This document shows, one piece after another, positions 47,155 to 56,549 of a stretch of 64,000 bases of DNA. The notes beneath the pieces were generated by a model. That model had not been told where the DNA came from. It ran no database searches and saw only the letters and a list, made by a program, of their open reading frames with translations. Position 1 is the stretch's first letter; each line of letters begins with the position of its first letter. The DNA comes from Methylobacterium sp. J-030 (lineage in GTDB: Bacteria; Pseudomonadota; Alphaproteobacteria; Rhizobiales; Beijerinckiaceae): the NCBI RefSeq assembly GCF_022829545.1, contig NZ_JAKSYM010000225.1:85632-149631 (forward strand), read 5' to 3'. The position numbers and the translations under genes are program-made.

Positions 47155-47721
47155 ATGATGCGCAGAGACAGGCTCGACCACATCCTGCGAGCGGCCGGCG
47201 CAGTGACGGGCCAGCATCGGTTCGTGCTGGTCGGTTCAGCCGTCGTCCTGATTCGATGCCGGAACATCCCCGGTGACATGCTGCTGACCCCCGAGGCGGA
47301 TCTCTACGTGCCCGACGTGCTGGATGCGGAGGCGTTGTCCGACACCATCGAGGCCAATATCGGCCAGGGATCGAGCTTCCACCAGAAGTACGGCTACTAT
47401 TGTGACGGCGTCTCCGCCGGAACGGCCGTGATGCCGATGGACTGGGTGGAGCGCGCCACCCTGTACGAAAGTGCCGGCTGTCCCGGCATCTCGGTGACCG
47501 TACCGGATCCCACCGACGTGGCCCTGGCCAAGGCTGTGGCCTGGAGGGAGAAGGACCGGACTTGGCTGGCATCCGGCCTCCGGTCGAAGCTCTTCGCGCT
47601 CGACGCGATGGCGGCCCATCTTCCTCGGATGCCCCCGTCCGCTCCCGGATCGGCCGAAATGAAGCGCCGGCTCGGGTGGCTCGCCGCGGAATGCGCGCTG
47701 CCGTTCGATCCAACGTGGTGA
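47155..47721 (+). CDS. DUF6036-type nucleotidyltransferase-like protein
   Basis: 188-residue protein with a nucleotidyltransferase-like start, HRFVLVGSAVVLIRCRNIPG (a G-S in the usual GGxAx position), followed by LTPEADLYVPDVLDAEALSD (the acidic ExDLY), GSSFHQKYGYYCDGVSAGTA and DWVERATLYE, then PDPTDVALAKAVAWREKDRT. This is the pattern of small nucleotidyltransferase-fold proteins (DUF6036-like) related to MNT/AbiEii toxins. Together with 46779-47129 it forms a probable two-gene TA-like unit just after hppA. The second catalytic acid seems replaced, so enzymatic activity is uncertain. Confidence 0.75.
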   Translation: MMRRDRLDHILRAAGAVTGQHRFVLVGSAVVLIRCRNIPGDMLLTPEADLYVPDVLDAEALSDTIEANIGQGSSFHQKYGYYCDGVSAGTAVMPMDWVERATLYESAGCPGISVTVPDPTDVALAKAVAWREKDRTWLASGLRSKLFALDAMAAHLPRMPPSAPGSAEMKRRLGWLAAECALPFDPTW

Positions 47722-47873
47722 CCTGCTGAGTTCAGCGGCGGTTCCGCCATGTGCGCCCCCGCACGGCGCCGCCGGCGTTATTGCGCTGCACCTTGGCATC
47801 GCCGCGCCGCAGCGCCACCTCGGCGCCGGAACGAAACGGACGCGGCCCGCGCCGCACCAGCACGAGGTATCCC

Positions 47874-48965
47874 ATGCCGTCCCTGCTCGACCCGATCCGC
47901 ATCGGCGCCATCGAGGCGAAGAACCGGATCTTCATGGCCCCGCTCACCCGCGGCCGCGGCACACGCGAGCACGTGCCGACCCCGATCATGGCCGAGTATT
48001 ACGCCCAGCGCGCCAGCGCCGGCCTGATCCTCACCGAGGCCACCGGCATCTCCCAGGAGGGCCTCGGCTGGCCCTACGCCCCGGGCATCTGGTCCGACGC
48101 CCAGGTCGATGCGTGGCGGCCGATCGTGAAGGCCGTCCACGACAAGGGCGGCAAGATCGTCTGCCAGATCTGGCACATGGGCCGGATGGTCCATCCGGAC
48201 TTTCTGGGCGGCGCCAAGCCCGTCTCGTCTTCCGCCACGACGGCGCCGGATCAGGCCCACACCTACGCGGGCAAGAAGCCCTACGCCGAGGCCCGCGCCC
48301 TGGAGGTCGCCGAGATCCCGCGGCTGCTGGCCGATTACGAGCGCGCCACCGCCAACGCCCTGGCGGCCGGCTTCGACGGGGTGCAGATCCACGCGGCGAA
48401 CGGCTACCTGATCGACGAGTTCCTGCGCGACGGCACCAACCACCGCACCGACCAGTACGGCGGCTCCATCGAGAACCGCGTGCGGCTGCTGCGCGAGGTG
48501 ACCGAGGCGGTGTCGAAGGTGGCGGGGTCTGAGCGCACCGGCGTGCGCCTGTCGCCCAACGGCGCGATCCAGGGGTGCAACGATTCGAACCCCGAGCCGC
48601 TGTTCGTGGCCGCCGCCCAGGCGCTGGCGGATCTCGACATCGCGTTCCTGGAGATGCGCGAGCCGGGTCCGGACGGGACCTTCGGCAAGGCCGATCATCC
48701 GCCGATCGCCCCGGCGATGCGGCGCGTGTTCCGCAACCCGATGATCCTCAACGCCGACTATGACGGCATCAGCGGCCAGAAGGCGCTGGATGCCGGGCAG
48801 GCGGACGCCATCGCGTTCGGGCGCACCTTCATCGCCAACCCCGATCTCGTCGAGCGGATCGCCAAGGGCGCACCGCTCAACACCGACGAGGCGGCCACCT
48901 GGTACAGCCAGGGCCCGAAGGGCTACATCGATTACCCGACGCTGGGGCAGGCCCGCGCCGCGTAG
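47874..48965 (+). CDS. Alkene reductase / NADH:flavin oxidoreductase (Old Yellow Enzyme family)
   Basis: FMN-containing TIM-barrel ene-reductase that reduces alpha,beta-unsaturated carbonyls, nitroesters or related electrophiles with NAD(P)H. The 363-residue product has PSLLDPIRIGAIEAKNRIFM with APLTRGR, LILTEATGISQEGLGWPYAPG, QIWHMGRM, DGVQIHAANGYLIDEFLRDG and QYGGSIENRVRLL, all classic NemA/OYE features. ATG 47874 has cgaggt upstream; the longer frame start at 47751 adds an Arg-rich leader. It is monocistronic; no NemR-type regulator is adjacent. Confidence 0.96.
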   Translation: MPSLLDPIRIGAIEAKNRIFMAPLTRGRGTREHVPTPIMAEYYAQRASAGLILTEATGISQEGLGWPYAPGIWSDAQVDAWRPIVKAVHDKGGKIVCQIWHMGRMVHPDFLGGAKPVSSSATTAPDQAHTYAGKKPYAEARALEVAEIPRLLADYERATANALAAGFDGVQIHAANGYLIDEFLRDGTNHRTDQYGGSIENRVRLLREVTEAVSKVAGSERTGVRLSPNGAIQGCNDSNPEPLFVAAAQALADLDIAFLEMREPGPDGTFGKADHPPIAPAMRRVFRNPMILNADYDGISGQKALDAGQADAIAFGRTFIANPDLVERIAKGAPLNTDEAATWYSQGPKGYIDYPTLGQARAA

Positions 48966-49112
48966 GGCCCGGCTTGATCGGCCGCCGCGCCCGTCGCGGG
49001 CGCGGCGCGTCAGTCTTTGTGGTGACGCACTCTGGTACCGAACCGGTATCCACGTCAGCACAGAGCGCGCTCTAGGCAGGGGACCCCAACGAGCCTATGT
49101 GACGGCCGAACC

Positions 49113-51026
49113 ATGGATGTGCCGGCACCTCACGCGCTCGCGGCTTCCCAACCGACCGGCGGCGCCTGGAGCACCGCGGAACGGATCGCGGAACTGCGTG
49201 ACCTCGCGATCCTCGACACGGAGCCTGAGCCGCTCTACGACGATCTCGTCCGGGTCGCCGCCCATGTCTGCCGGGCGCCCGTCGCCCTCGTCAGCCTCGT
49301 GGATGCCGAGCGGCAATGGTTCAAGTCGGAGGTCGGGCTCGGCAAGCGCGAGCTGCCGATCACCTGCTCGGTCTGCGCCCACACGATCGAGGCGGGGGCG
49401 CTGCTCGTCATCCCCGACCTGACCGCCGATTCACGCACGGTCGAGAATCCGCTGGTGACCGGGCCCGAGGGCTTCCGCTTCTACGCGGGGGCGGTGATCC
49501 GGGGGGCCCAGGGTATCCCCCTCGGCGCTCTCTGCGTGCTCGACCGGACGACACGGCCGGACGGGCTCGATTCGGAGCAGGAAGCCACCCTCACCGCCCT
49601 GGCGCGCCAGATCTCCAGCCTGCTGGAGCACCGCCGGACCCTGGCGCAGGTGGCGAGCCGCGAGGCGGAGATCGCCGCGAGCGAGCGCCGCTTCCGAGTG
49701 ATGACGTCGGCGATGCCCCAGATGGTCTGGACCACCCGGCCGGACGGGTTCCACGACTACTACAACGACCGCTGGTACGAGTTCACCGGCGTGCCCTACG
49801 GCTCGACCGACGGCGAGGGCTGGAACGACATGTTCCACCGCGACGATCAGGAGCGGGCCTGGGCGCGGTGGCGCCACTCGCTGGCCACCGGCGAGCCCTA
49901 CGAGATCGAGTACCGCCTGCGCCACAACAGCGGTGCCTATCGCTGGACGCTGGGCCGCGCCATGCCGATCCGCGATGCCGAAGGGCGGATCGAGCGCTGG
50001 TTCGGCACCTGCACCGACATCGACGACCTGAAGCGGGCCGAGGCCGAGGCGCGCAAGCTCGCCGCCATCGTGGAGACCTCGAAGGACTTCATCGGCCTCT
50101 GCACCCTCGACGGCGCCATCACCCATCTCAACGAGGCGGCCCTGACGCTTGTCGGCCTGCCCGACCTCGCCGCCGCCCGCCGGCACCGGATCCCCGACTT
50201 CTTCACCGCGGACAGCCGCCGTATCCTGGAGGAGACGGCGATGCCGGCGATGCGCCGGGACGGGTTCTGGGAGGGCGAATTGGCCTTCCGGCATTTCGGC
50301 ACCGGCGAGCCGGTGGCGGTGGCCTACAACATCTTCCCGGTGCGAGACCCGACCGGGGCCGAGATCGGCTACGCCACCGTCACCCGCGACCTGCGCGAGG
50401 CCAAGCGCGCCGAGGAGGCCCGCGATCTGCTGATCCGCGAGTTGTCGCACCGGATCAAGAATATCTTCGCGGTGGTGGGCGGGCTCGCCGCCCTCACCGC
50501 CCGGAGCGACCCCGCGGCCCAGCCCTTCGCCAAGGCGTTCCGCGAGCGCCTCGGCGCCCTGGCGCGGGCCCACGAATACGTCCGGCCGCATTCCCCCGAC
50601 AGCGCCCCGGCGGTCGCGGGGCAGACGGTGCTGGGCCTGATGCGCCTGATCATGGCCGCCTACGAGGAGGGCGGGCAGGCGCGGGTCGCCATCTCGGGGG
50701 ACGATACCGAGATCGGCGAGCGCACCGCGACCGCGCTGGCGCTGATCATGCACGAGCAGGCCACCAACGCGATGAAGTACGGCGGCCTCTCCACCAAGGA
50801 GGGCGGCGTGTCCCTGAGCGGGCTGCGGGAGGCGGGGCGCTACACCCTGACATGGCGGGAGGCCGGCGGCCCCCCGATCACCGCCGCCCCCACGCGAAAA
50901 GGGTTCGGGACGGTGCTGGCCGAGCGCAGCGTGGCCGGCCAGCTCGACGGCGTGCTGGAGCACGACTGGACGCCCGGCGGCCTCCTGATGCGGCTCAGCG
51001 TGCCGATCGAGAATCTCCGGGCCTGA
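49113..51026 (+). CDS. GAF-PAS-PAS sensor histidine kinase (HWE/HisKA_2 type)
   Basis: 637-residue cytosolic sensor kinase with no membrane spans. Domains: GAF (residues about 45-180; CRAPVALVSLVDAERQWFKS), a PAS/PAC (about 195-310; SAMPQMVWTTRPDGFHDYYN), a second PAS (about 320-430; FIGLCTLDGAITHLNEAALT), then the kinase core with phospho-acceptor H446 in ELSHRIKNIFAVVGGLAAL and an N-box MHEQATNAMKYGGLS. This core is the HWE/HisKA_2 style common in Rhizobiales, often tied to light or general stress responses. No LOV-type Cys motif (GxNCRFLQ) is present. No response regulator is adjacent. The HAD gene follows after 1 bp. Confidence 0.94.
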   Translation: MDVPAPHALAASQPTGGAWSTAERIAELRDLAILDTEPEPLYDDLVRVAAHVCRAPVALVSLVDAERQWFKSEVGLGKRELPITCSVCAHTIEAGALLVIPDLTADSRTVENPLVTGPEGFRFYAGAVIRGAQGIPLGALCVLDRTTRPDGLDSEQEATLTALARQISSLLEHRRTLAQVASREAEIAASERRFRVMTSAMPQMVWTTRPDGFHDYYNDRWYEFTGVPYGSTDGEGWNDMFHRDDQERAWARWRHSLATGEPYEIEYRLRHNSGAYRWTLGRAMPIRDAEGRIERWFGTCTDIDDLKRAEAEARKLAAIVETSKDFIGLCTLDGAITHLNEAALTLVGLPDLAAARRHRIPDFFTADSRRILEETAMPAMRRDGFWEGELAFRHFGTGEPVAVAYNIFPVRDPTGAEIGYATVTRDLREAKRAEEARDLLIRELSHRIKNIFAVVGGLAALTARSDPAAQPFAKAFRERLGALARAHEYVRPHSPDSAPAVAGQTVLGLMRLIMAAYEEGGQARVAISGDDTEIGERTATALALIMHEQATNAMKYGGLSTKEGGVSLSGLREAGRYTLTWREAGGPPITAAPTRKGFGTVLAERSVAGQLDGVLEHDWTPGGLLMRLSVPIENLRA

Positions 51027-51027
51027 G

Positions 51028-51747
51028 ATGGCCGGTCGGACGGAGGGTGCCGGGCCGCGCCTCGTCGTGCTCGATTTCGACGGGACCCTGGCCGACAGCT
51101 TCGACTGGTTCTGCTCGGTCATGAACGGCGTCGCCGCGCGCTACCGCTTCCGCCAGGTCGAGGCGCATGAGGTCGAGGGCCTGCGCCTCCAGGGCGCACG
51201 CGCGATCGTCGCCCATCTCGGTATCCCGCGCTGGAAGCTGCCGCTGATCGCCCGCCACATGCACATGCTCGCGGCTCGCGACGCGGGGCAGATCGCGCTG
51301 TTTCCGGGCGTGCCCGAGATGCTGGCCGGGATCGCGCAGGCCGGCGTGCCGATGGCGGTCCTGTCGTCGAATCGGGCCGACACGGTGCGGCGGGTGCTCG
51401 GGCCGGACAACGCCGCCCGCATCGATGCCTATGCCTGCGGGGCTTCCTTGTTCGGCAAGGCGCGGCGGCTGCGGCAGCTCCTGGCGCGCCGGGGGGTGGC
51501 GCCGGCGCAGGCCCTATGCATCGGCGACGAGATTCGCGATCTTGAGGCGGCCCGCGCCCTCGGCTGCCCGTTCGGCGCGGTCGCGTGGGGCTATACCGAC
51601 CCCAAGGCGCTGACCGCGCAGAGGCCGGACTACCTGTTCTCGGATCCCGAAGAGATCGCCCGCCTGCTGGCGGGCGCCCCGGCTCACAGGCCGCGGTTGG
51701 CGCCCGGCACGACGCTGGCACCGTTGCCGCTGCCGAACGGCTCGTAG
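51028..51747 (+). CDS. HAD superfamily hydrolase
   Basis: 239-residue phosphatase-like protein. Motif I LVVLDFDGTLADSFDWF (nucleophile Asp near residue 16), motif II VLSSNRADTV, the motif III Lys in LFGKARRLRQL and motif IV CIGDEIRDLEAA are all present, with an alpha-helical cap between I and II as in phosphoglycolate phosphatases. Substrate not determined. Starts 1 bp after the histidine kinase, so co-expressed. The last 64 bp overlap the convergent bamE gene, so the Pro-rich C-terminus is encoded antisense to the bamE 3' end. Confidence 0.92.
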   Translation: MAGRTEGAGPRLVVLDFDGTLADSFDWFCSVMNGVAARYRFRQVEAHEVEGLRLQGARAIVAHLGIPRWKLPLIARHMHMLAARDAGQIALFPGVPEMLAGIAQAGVPMAVLSSNRADTVRRVLGPDNAARIDAYACGASLFGKARRLRQLLARRGVAPAQALCIGDEIRDLEAARALGCPFGAVAWGYTDPKALTAQRPDYLFSDPEEIARLLAGAPAHRPRLAPGTTLAPLPLPNGS

Positions 51748-52181
51748 CGGGTCAGGCCGCGGAACAGCTGGCTGAGGAAGGCCCGGTCGGCGCCGCTCGT
51801 CGGGGTGGTGCGCTCGATGAAGTCGAACACGCGCCCGTCCTGCAGGCCGTAGAGCGCCACGCGCTCGACCTTGAAGGCGGGGGTGAAGTAGACGGCCGTG
51901 ACCTTCTGGTCCTCGACCTGCTCGCCCATGAACATGATCGTGCGGCGGGTGTTCTGGGAGATGTAGTACCAGGACTTGTTGCCGACCGTGGAGACCGTGG
52001 AGGGGGTGCCCAGGATCTGCAGCACCTGCTCGGGGGTCATGCCGGGCTTGATCGTGGCGAGCGCCGCCTGATCGACCTGATAGCCGTGGCGCAGCTCCTC
52101 GCCGATGCAGCCGGACAGGCCGGCTCCCGCGAGGCCGAGCAGGGCGAGGCGCGCGAAGGACTGGACGAGACGGCGCCGCAT
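51684..52181 (-). CDS. bamE: Outer membrane protein assembly factor BamE
   Basis: Lipoprotein of the BAM complex that inserts beta-barrel proteins in the outer membrane. The 165-residue product has a signal peptide with lipobox GAGLSGC (Cys near residue 25), then the SmpA/OmlA domain: HGYQVDQAALATIKPGMTPE, QVLQILGTPSTVSTVGNKSW and YYISQNTRRTIMFMGEQVED. ATG 52181 chosen for the signal peptide; the frame is open to 52334. Divergent, 155 bp from the bc1 chaperone gene, as in other alphaproteobacteria. Confidence 0.95.
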   Translation of the reverse strand: MRRRLVQSFARLALLGLAGAGLSGCIGEELRHGYQVDQAALATIKPGMTPEQVLQILGTPSTVSTVGNKSWYYISQNTRRTIMFMGEQVEDQKVTAVYFTPAFKVERVALYGLQDGRVFDFIERTTPTSGADRAFLSQLFRGLTRYEPFGSGNGASVVPGANRGL

Positions 52182-52336
52182 CGGGACCCCAGGAAACGTG
52201 TGGACGGACGGGGCGCAACCGATGCCGCCGGCACAGAATTCCGGCGACGCTTGCGCCCTGGGCGTGGGTTGCCGTACCGCGGGGTTATGGCTTTGACAAG
52301 GCAAGCTTGGCCACACTGGCACGGAGCGTGGCATCG

Positions 52337-52900
52337 ATGATCGGGCGGTTGTTCCGACGGGCGAATGCGCGGCGGCAGGCCGTCGAGGACCTGCACGTGG
52401 CGCTCAGCATGGCGGCCCGCCGCCCGGGCCTCTACACCCGGCTCGGCGTACCCGACACCGTGGAGGGCCGGTTCGAGGCCCTGTGCCTGCACGCCATCCT
52501 GGTCCTGCGCCGGCTGAACCATCTGCCGGCCCCGGCCGCCGAGGTGGCGCAGGATCTCGTGAATTCCATCTTCACCCAGCTCGACGCGTCCCTGCGCGAA
52601 CTGGGCGTCGGCGACATGGGCGTGGCGAAGCGGATGAAGAAGCTCGGCGCGGCCTTCTACGGCCGGGCCGCCGGCTACGATTCCGCCCTGGATGCGGGCG
52701 ACACGGACGCACTGCGCACGGCCCTCGTCCGCAACGTTCTCGGCGGCGCAGGGGATGGGGCGGGGCTCGCCGCCTACGTGCAGGCCTCCGATGGAGCGCT
52801 CGCCGGGGCGGATCTCGACGCGCTGCTCGGGGCCGGACCGCCCTTCCCGGAGCCGGATGGTTTCGCACCGGACAGAGAAGCAGAAGGAGCCATCGCATGA
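52337..52900 (+). CDS. Ubiquinol-cytochrome c chaperone family protein
   Basis: 187-residue protein of the CBP3/UQCC1 family that in mitochondria assists cytochrome bc1 assembly. MIGRLFRRANARRQAVEDLH, YTRLGVPDTVEGRFEALCLH, LVNSIFTQLDASLRELGVGD and GVAKRMKKLGAAFYGRAAGY follow the family. The ATG 52337 is preferred to the TTG at 52307. Its last codon overlaps the next start (ATGA), the usual arrangement with DUF177 in this order. Confidence 0.93.
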   Translation: MIGRLFRRANARRQAVEDLHVALSMAARRPGLYTRLGVPDTVEGRFEALCLHAILVLRRLNHLPAPAAEVAQDLVNSIFTQLDASLRELGVGDMGVAKRMKKLGAAFYGRAAGYDSALDAGDTDALRTALVRNVLGGAGDGAGLAAYVQASDGALAGADLDALLGAGPPFPEPDGFAPDREAEGAIA

Positions 52901-53424
52901 GCCGGGACGGCCGCCGGGAGAGTACCCAGGACAGCTTTCCGCTCGCGCGCTGGGTCAATGTCGAGCGCCTGCCCCAGGGGCGGGGCGCGGTGACCGTGGA
53001 GGCGAGCCCGGCGGAGTGCGCGGCGCTCGCGGCGGATTTCAAGATCCCGGGCATCCGCGATCTGGTCGGGCACTTCGCCATCTCGGGTCCCACCAGCCGC
53101 CTCGTCGTGACCGGGACCGTGGAGGCCCTTGTGACGCAGATCTGCACCGTGAGCCTCGAACCCTTCGAGGGACCTGTGCATGAGCCGGTGGAGGTCGTCT
53201 TCACCGATACCGACCAGCTCGCCGGCACCGATGCCGAGGATGCCGATATCCCCGATCCCCTGGTCGGCGGCCGCATCGATTTCGGCGCGCTCACCGCGGA
53301 GTTCCTGGCGCTGGGCCTCGATCCGTATCCGCGCAAGCCCGGCACCGCCTTCGAGCCGGTGGTGGCGGGCGACGATGCGGGTCCGCTCGCCGCCCTGGCC
53401 AAGCTGCGCGACGGCGAGGGCTGA
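52897..53424 (+). CDS. DUF177 (YceD) domain-containing protein
   Basis: 175-residue member of the DUF177 family, which is linked to 23S rRNA/large-subunit metabolism in other organisms. SFPLARWVNVERLPQGRGAV, LVVTGTVEALVTQICTVSLE and PFEGPVHEPVEVVFTD show the conserved core with a single Cys, then LVGGRIDFGALTAEFLALGL DP segment. Translation is coupled to the upstream chaperone gene. plsX lies 389 bp further on. Confidence 0.92.
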   Translation: MSRDGRRESTQDSFPLARWVNVERLPQGRGAVTVEASPAECAALAADFKIPGIRDLVGHFAISGPTSRLVVTGTVEALVTQICTVSLEPFEGPVHEPVEVVFTDTDQLAGTDAEDADIPDPLVGGRIDFGALTAEFLALGLDPYPRKPGTAFEPVVAGDDAGPLAALAKLRDGEG

Positions 53425-53813
53425 TCTTTCGCGGCGCGGCGCGCCGGCCCTTTCCCGGGCGCATGGAGCGCCAGCGGAATGCGACCCGGGATCCAGCACG
53501 AGACGTCGCGAAGCGTCTAACGGGATCAACCTGTGCCGCTGGCGCGGCGCTTTTGGTGCTGGATCCCGGATCAGGTTCCGCTTCGCTCCACCTGTCCAGG
53601 AAAAGGGTCTGCTTGAGAAGCGCGGGCAGTGAGGGTGCGTGACGCCCGCAGCCGAACACCCCGACAAGGCTGCCTCCACCCCCGCCGGCGAATGACGGAA
53701 CCGTCCGGCGCCCGATTTCATTTGCCCGCCGGGCCGGTATCGCTATGGTCCGCCGCGCCCGGCGGGACCCCTCCCGCCTGTTCCCCCGCCGAGACCCGCG
53801 ACCCGCTACCGAC
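53425..53813. other. 389 bp intergenic region before plsX, with a long palindrome
   Basis: No supportable gene. It holds the family E palindrome at 53464-53590; the final 200 bp up to the plsX start contain no clear promoter or terminator. plsX therefore probably has its own promoter here. Confidence 0.5.
53464..53590. repeat. Long imperfect palindrome, family E
   Basis: Outer arms tggagcg (53464-53470) and cgctcca (53584-53590), inner perfect 14 bp arms ccgggatccagcac (53486-53499) and gtgctggatcccgg (53556-53569), with further partial pairing between. It has the size and shape of dispersed intergenic elements of methylobacteria; only this copy is in the window. Confidence 0.75.
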
Positions 53814-54848
53814 ATGTCCCAACGCGTGTGCATCTCGCTCGACGCCATGGGCGGCGACCACGGGCCCTCCACGGTCGTGCCCGGGGCGGCGCTGGCCCGC
53901 GAGCGCCATCCCGACACCACCTTCCTGATGTTCGGCGACGAGGCGGTGATCGCACCGCTGGTCGCCAAGGAGCCCCGGCTCAAGGACTGCGTCGAGATCC
54001 GCCATACCAGCGTGGCGGTTTCCATGGACGACAAGCCGAGCCAGGCGGTGCGCCAGGGGCGGGGCAAGTCCTCCATGTGGCAGGCCATCCAGGCGGTGCG
54101 CGACGGGCAGGCCCAGGCCTGCGTGTCGGCCGGCAACACCGGCGCCCTGATGGCCATGTCGAAGATCTGCCTGAAGACCATGTCGGGCATCGAGCGGCCG
54201 GCCATCGCCTGCCTGTGGCCGACCGTGCGCGGCGAGAGCGTCGTGCTCGACGTCGGCGCGACGATCGGCACCGATGCCGAGCACCTCGTCGAGATGGCGG
54301 TGATGGGCTCGGCCATGGCCCGCATCGTGTTCGACCTCGACCGGCCGACCGTCGGCCTGCTCAACGTCGGCACCGAGGAGATGAAGGGCAACGAGGCGGT
54401 CAAGGAGGCCGCCCGGATGCTGCGCGAGATGGAGAGCCCGGGGCTCGCCTATCACGGCTTCGTCGAGGGCACGGATCTCGGCCGCGGCACGGTCGACGTG
54501 GTGGTGACCGAGGGTTTCACGGGCAACATCGCCCTCAAGACCGCCGAGGGCACCGCCAAGCAGATCGGCACCTATCTGCGCGCCGCCATGACCCGGACGC
54601 TGTCGGCCAAGATCGGCGCGTTCTTCGCCCGGCAGGCCTTCCGGGCGCTCAGGGACAAGATGAATCCGAGCCGGTCCAACGGCGGCGTGTTCCTCGGGCT
54701 GGAGGGCATCGTCATCAAGAGCCACGGCTCCGAGAACGCGCAGGGCTTCGCTGCGGCGGTCGATCTCGCGCACGACATGGCCCGGCACGACATGATCCGC
54801 ACGATCCGCGAGATGCTCGACCAGACGGCGGCCCTGGCGCCGGCCTGA
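53814..54848 (+). CDS. plsX: Phosphate acyltransferase PlsX
   Basis: Converts acyl-ACP to acyl phosphate for phosphatidic acid synthesis. The 344-residue product has [80 protein letters not shown] and [20 protein letters not shown], the family landmarks. ATG 53814; the frame extends upstream to 53745 with Arg-rich residues only. First gene of plsX-fabH-ihfA. Confidence 0.96.
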   Translation: MSQRVCISLDAMGGDHGPSTVVPGAALARERHPDTTFLMFGDEAVIAPLVAKEPRLKDCVEIRHTSVAVSMDDKPSQAVRQGRGKSSMWQAIQAVRDGQAQACVSAGNTGALMAMSKICLKTMSGIERPAIACLWPTVRGESVVLDVGATIGTDAEHLVEMAVMGSAMARIVFDLDRPTVGLLNVGTEEMKGNEAVKEAARMLREMESPGLAYHGFVEGTDLGRGTVDVVVTEGFTGNIALKTAEGTAKQIGTYLRAAMTRTLSAKIGAFFARQAFRALRDKMNPSRSNGGVFLGLEGIVIKSHGSENAQGFAAAVDLAHDMARHDMIRTIREMLDQTAALAPA

Positions 54849-54928
54849 CGCCGTTCAGGATGGAAAACGGATCGCTCCGGCGCCACGCCTGACGGTTGTG
54901 ATGCTGGAGCAGTCCGGGAAGGACAGAG

Positions 54929-55936
54929 ATGGTAACCCTCCGCACTGACCCCGACCAGAGCCGGCGTGCGCCCCAGCGGCGCTCGGTGGTGGTCGGGACC
55001 GGCTCGTGCCTGCCCGAACAGGTGGTGACCAACGCCGATCTCGCCGCGCGGATCGACACCTCCGACGACTGGATCGTCCAGCGCACGGGCATCCGCCAGC
55101 GCCACATCGCGTCGGCCGGCGAGACCACCGCGGTGCTCGGGACCCGGGCCGCCTGGGCGGCGCTCGACGATGCCGGGCTGACGGGCGACGACATCGACCT
55201 CGTGATCTGCGCGACCTCGACGCCGGACCACACCTTCCCGGCGACCGCGACCCAGATCCAGGCGGCGCTCGGCATCCACCAGGGGGCGGCGTTCGACCTG
55301 CAGGCGGTCTGCGCCGGCTTCGTGTTCGGGGTCTCGACCGCCGACAAGTTCCTCACCACCGGGGCGGCCCGCCGGGCGCTGGTGATCGGCGCCGAGACGT
55401 TTTCGCGGATCCTTGACTGGGAGGATCGCACCACCTGCGTGCTGTTCGGCGACGGGGCCGGGGCGATCGTGCTGGAGGCGCGGGACGATGCGGAAGGCCG
55501 GGGCGTCCTGAGCACCAGCCTGCGCTCGGACGGGCGGCATCGCGGGAAGCTGTACGTCGATGGCGGTCCGGGCTCCACCGGCACCGTGGGCCACCTGCGC
55601 ATGGAAGGGCGCGACGTGTTCCGCTTCGCCGTGGGCCAAGTCACCGACGTGATCGTCGAGGCCTTCGCGCAGGCCGGCCTCGCGGCCGACGACCTGACGT
55701 GGTTCGTGCCGCATCAGGCCAACCGGCGGATCATCGAGGCCTCGGCCGACAAGCTCGGGATCAGCCGCGAGAAGATCGTGCTCACGGTGGATCGCCACGG
55801 CAACACCTCGGCGGCCTCGATCCCCCTGGCCCTGGACGTGGCCCGGCGGGACGGGCGCATCCGGACGGGCGATCTGGTGATGATCGAGGCGATCGGCGGC
55901 GGCTTCAGTTGGGGGGCGGCTCTGATCCGCTGGTAA
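54929..55936 (+). CDS. fabH: Beta-ketoacyl-ACP synthase III
   Basis: Initiates fatty-acid synthesis by condensing acetyl-CoA with malonyl-ACP. The 335-residue product shows the catalytic triad: Cys in [13 protein letters not shown], His in [12 protein letters not shown] and Asn in [13 protein letters not shown], plus the [14 protein letters not shown] end ([16 protein letters not shown]). The 18-residue N-terminal extension before [15 protein letters not shown] is polar. ATG 54929 with aaggacagag upstream; 80 bp from plsX. Confidence 0.97.
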   Translation: MVTLRTDPDQSRRAPQRRSVVVGTGSCLPEQVVTNADLAARIDTSDDWIVQRTGIRQRHIASAGETTAVLGTRAAWAALDDAGLTGDDIDLVICATSTPDHTFPATATQIQAALGIHQGAAFDLQAVCAGFVFGVSTADKFLTTGAARRALVIGAETFSRILDWEDRTTCVLFGDGAGAIVLEARDDAEGRGVLSTSLRSDGRHRGKLYVDGGPGSTGTVGHLRMEGRDVFRFAVGQVTDVIVEAFAQAGLAADDLTWFVPHQANRRIIEASADKLGISREKIVLTVDRHGNTSAASIPLALDVARRDGRIRTGDLVMIEAIGGGFSWGAALIRW

Positions 55937-56091
55937 CGCCCCCGAAACAATTCGATGGGCCCACGCGGTTGACCGGGGGCGGAGCGCCGATTAGCGTGCC
56001 GGATCATAGGGATACGTCTTCGGCATCGGGTGCGGTACAGTTCGCCGCGCCCGGCGCCGTGGGATAAGAGACGCTGGCAGGGGGATACGGC

Positions 56092-56415
56092 ATGGCAGGC
56101 AAGACGGTGACGCGCGCCGACTTGAGCGAGGCCGTCTACCATCAGGTGGGCCTGTCGCGGACCGAGTCGGCCGCCCTCGTCGAGACGGTGCTGTCGGAGA
56201 TCTGCAGTTGCCTGGCGAGCGGCGAGACGGTGAAGCTGTCCTCGTTCGGTTCCTTCGTGGTGCGCAGCAAGGGCAAGCGCGTCGGCCGCAACCCGAAGAC
56301 CGGGGTCGAGGTGGCGATCGAGCCGCGCCAGGTGATGGTGTTCAAGCCCTCGAACGTGCTCAAGGCCAGGATCAACGGCCTGAACGGCGCGAACGGACAC
56401 GACGACGACGAGTGA
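56092..56415 (+). CDS. ihfA: Integration host factor subunit alpha
   Basis: DNA-bending HU/IHF family protein. The 107-residue product has [40 protein letters not shown] and [20 protein letters not shown] with the DNA-intercalating Pro, then a short Gly/Asn/Asp tail. ATG 56092 behind gggggatac. It follows fabH by 155 bp. The merR gene that usually follows in related genomes is absent; a REP copy and an unrelated minus-strand gene occupy the site. Confidence 0.96.
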   Translation: MAGKTVTRADLSEAVYHQVGLSRTESAALVETVLSEICSCLASGETVKLSSFGSFVVRSKGKRVGRNPKTGVEVAIEPRQVMVFKPSNVLKARINGLNGANGHDDDE

Positions 56416-56491
56416 GGTTTTCGGGCGGCCCGACATGGGGCCGTCGCGCAGCACTTATCCAAAACTTCCCGCCCAGCGCCGGACCCACGCG

Positions 56492-56515
56492 CCCTCCCCC
56501 CTCTGCGGGGGAGGG
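56492..56515. repeat. REP-like palindrome, family A (copy 5)
   Basis: Core ccctcccccctctgcggggg at 56492-56511, same orientation as the copy at 16052. It lies between the convergent ihfA and carboxymuconolactone-decarboxylase-like genes. Confidence 0.85.
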
Positions 56516-56549
56516 AGACGCGCGGAGACGTCTTCGGCCCAAGAGGGTA

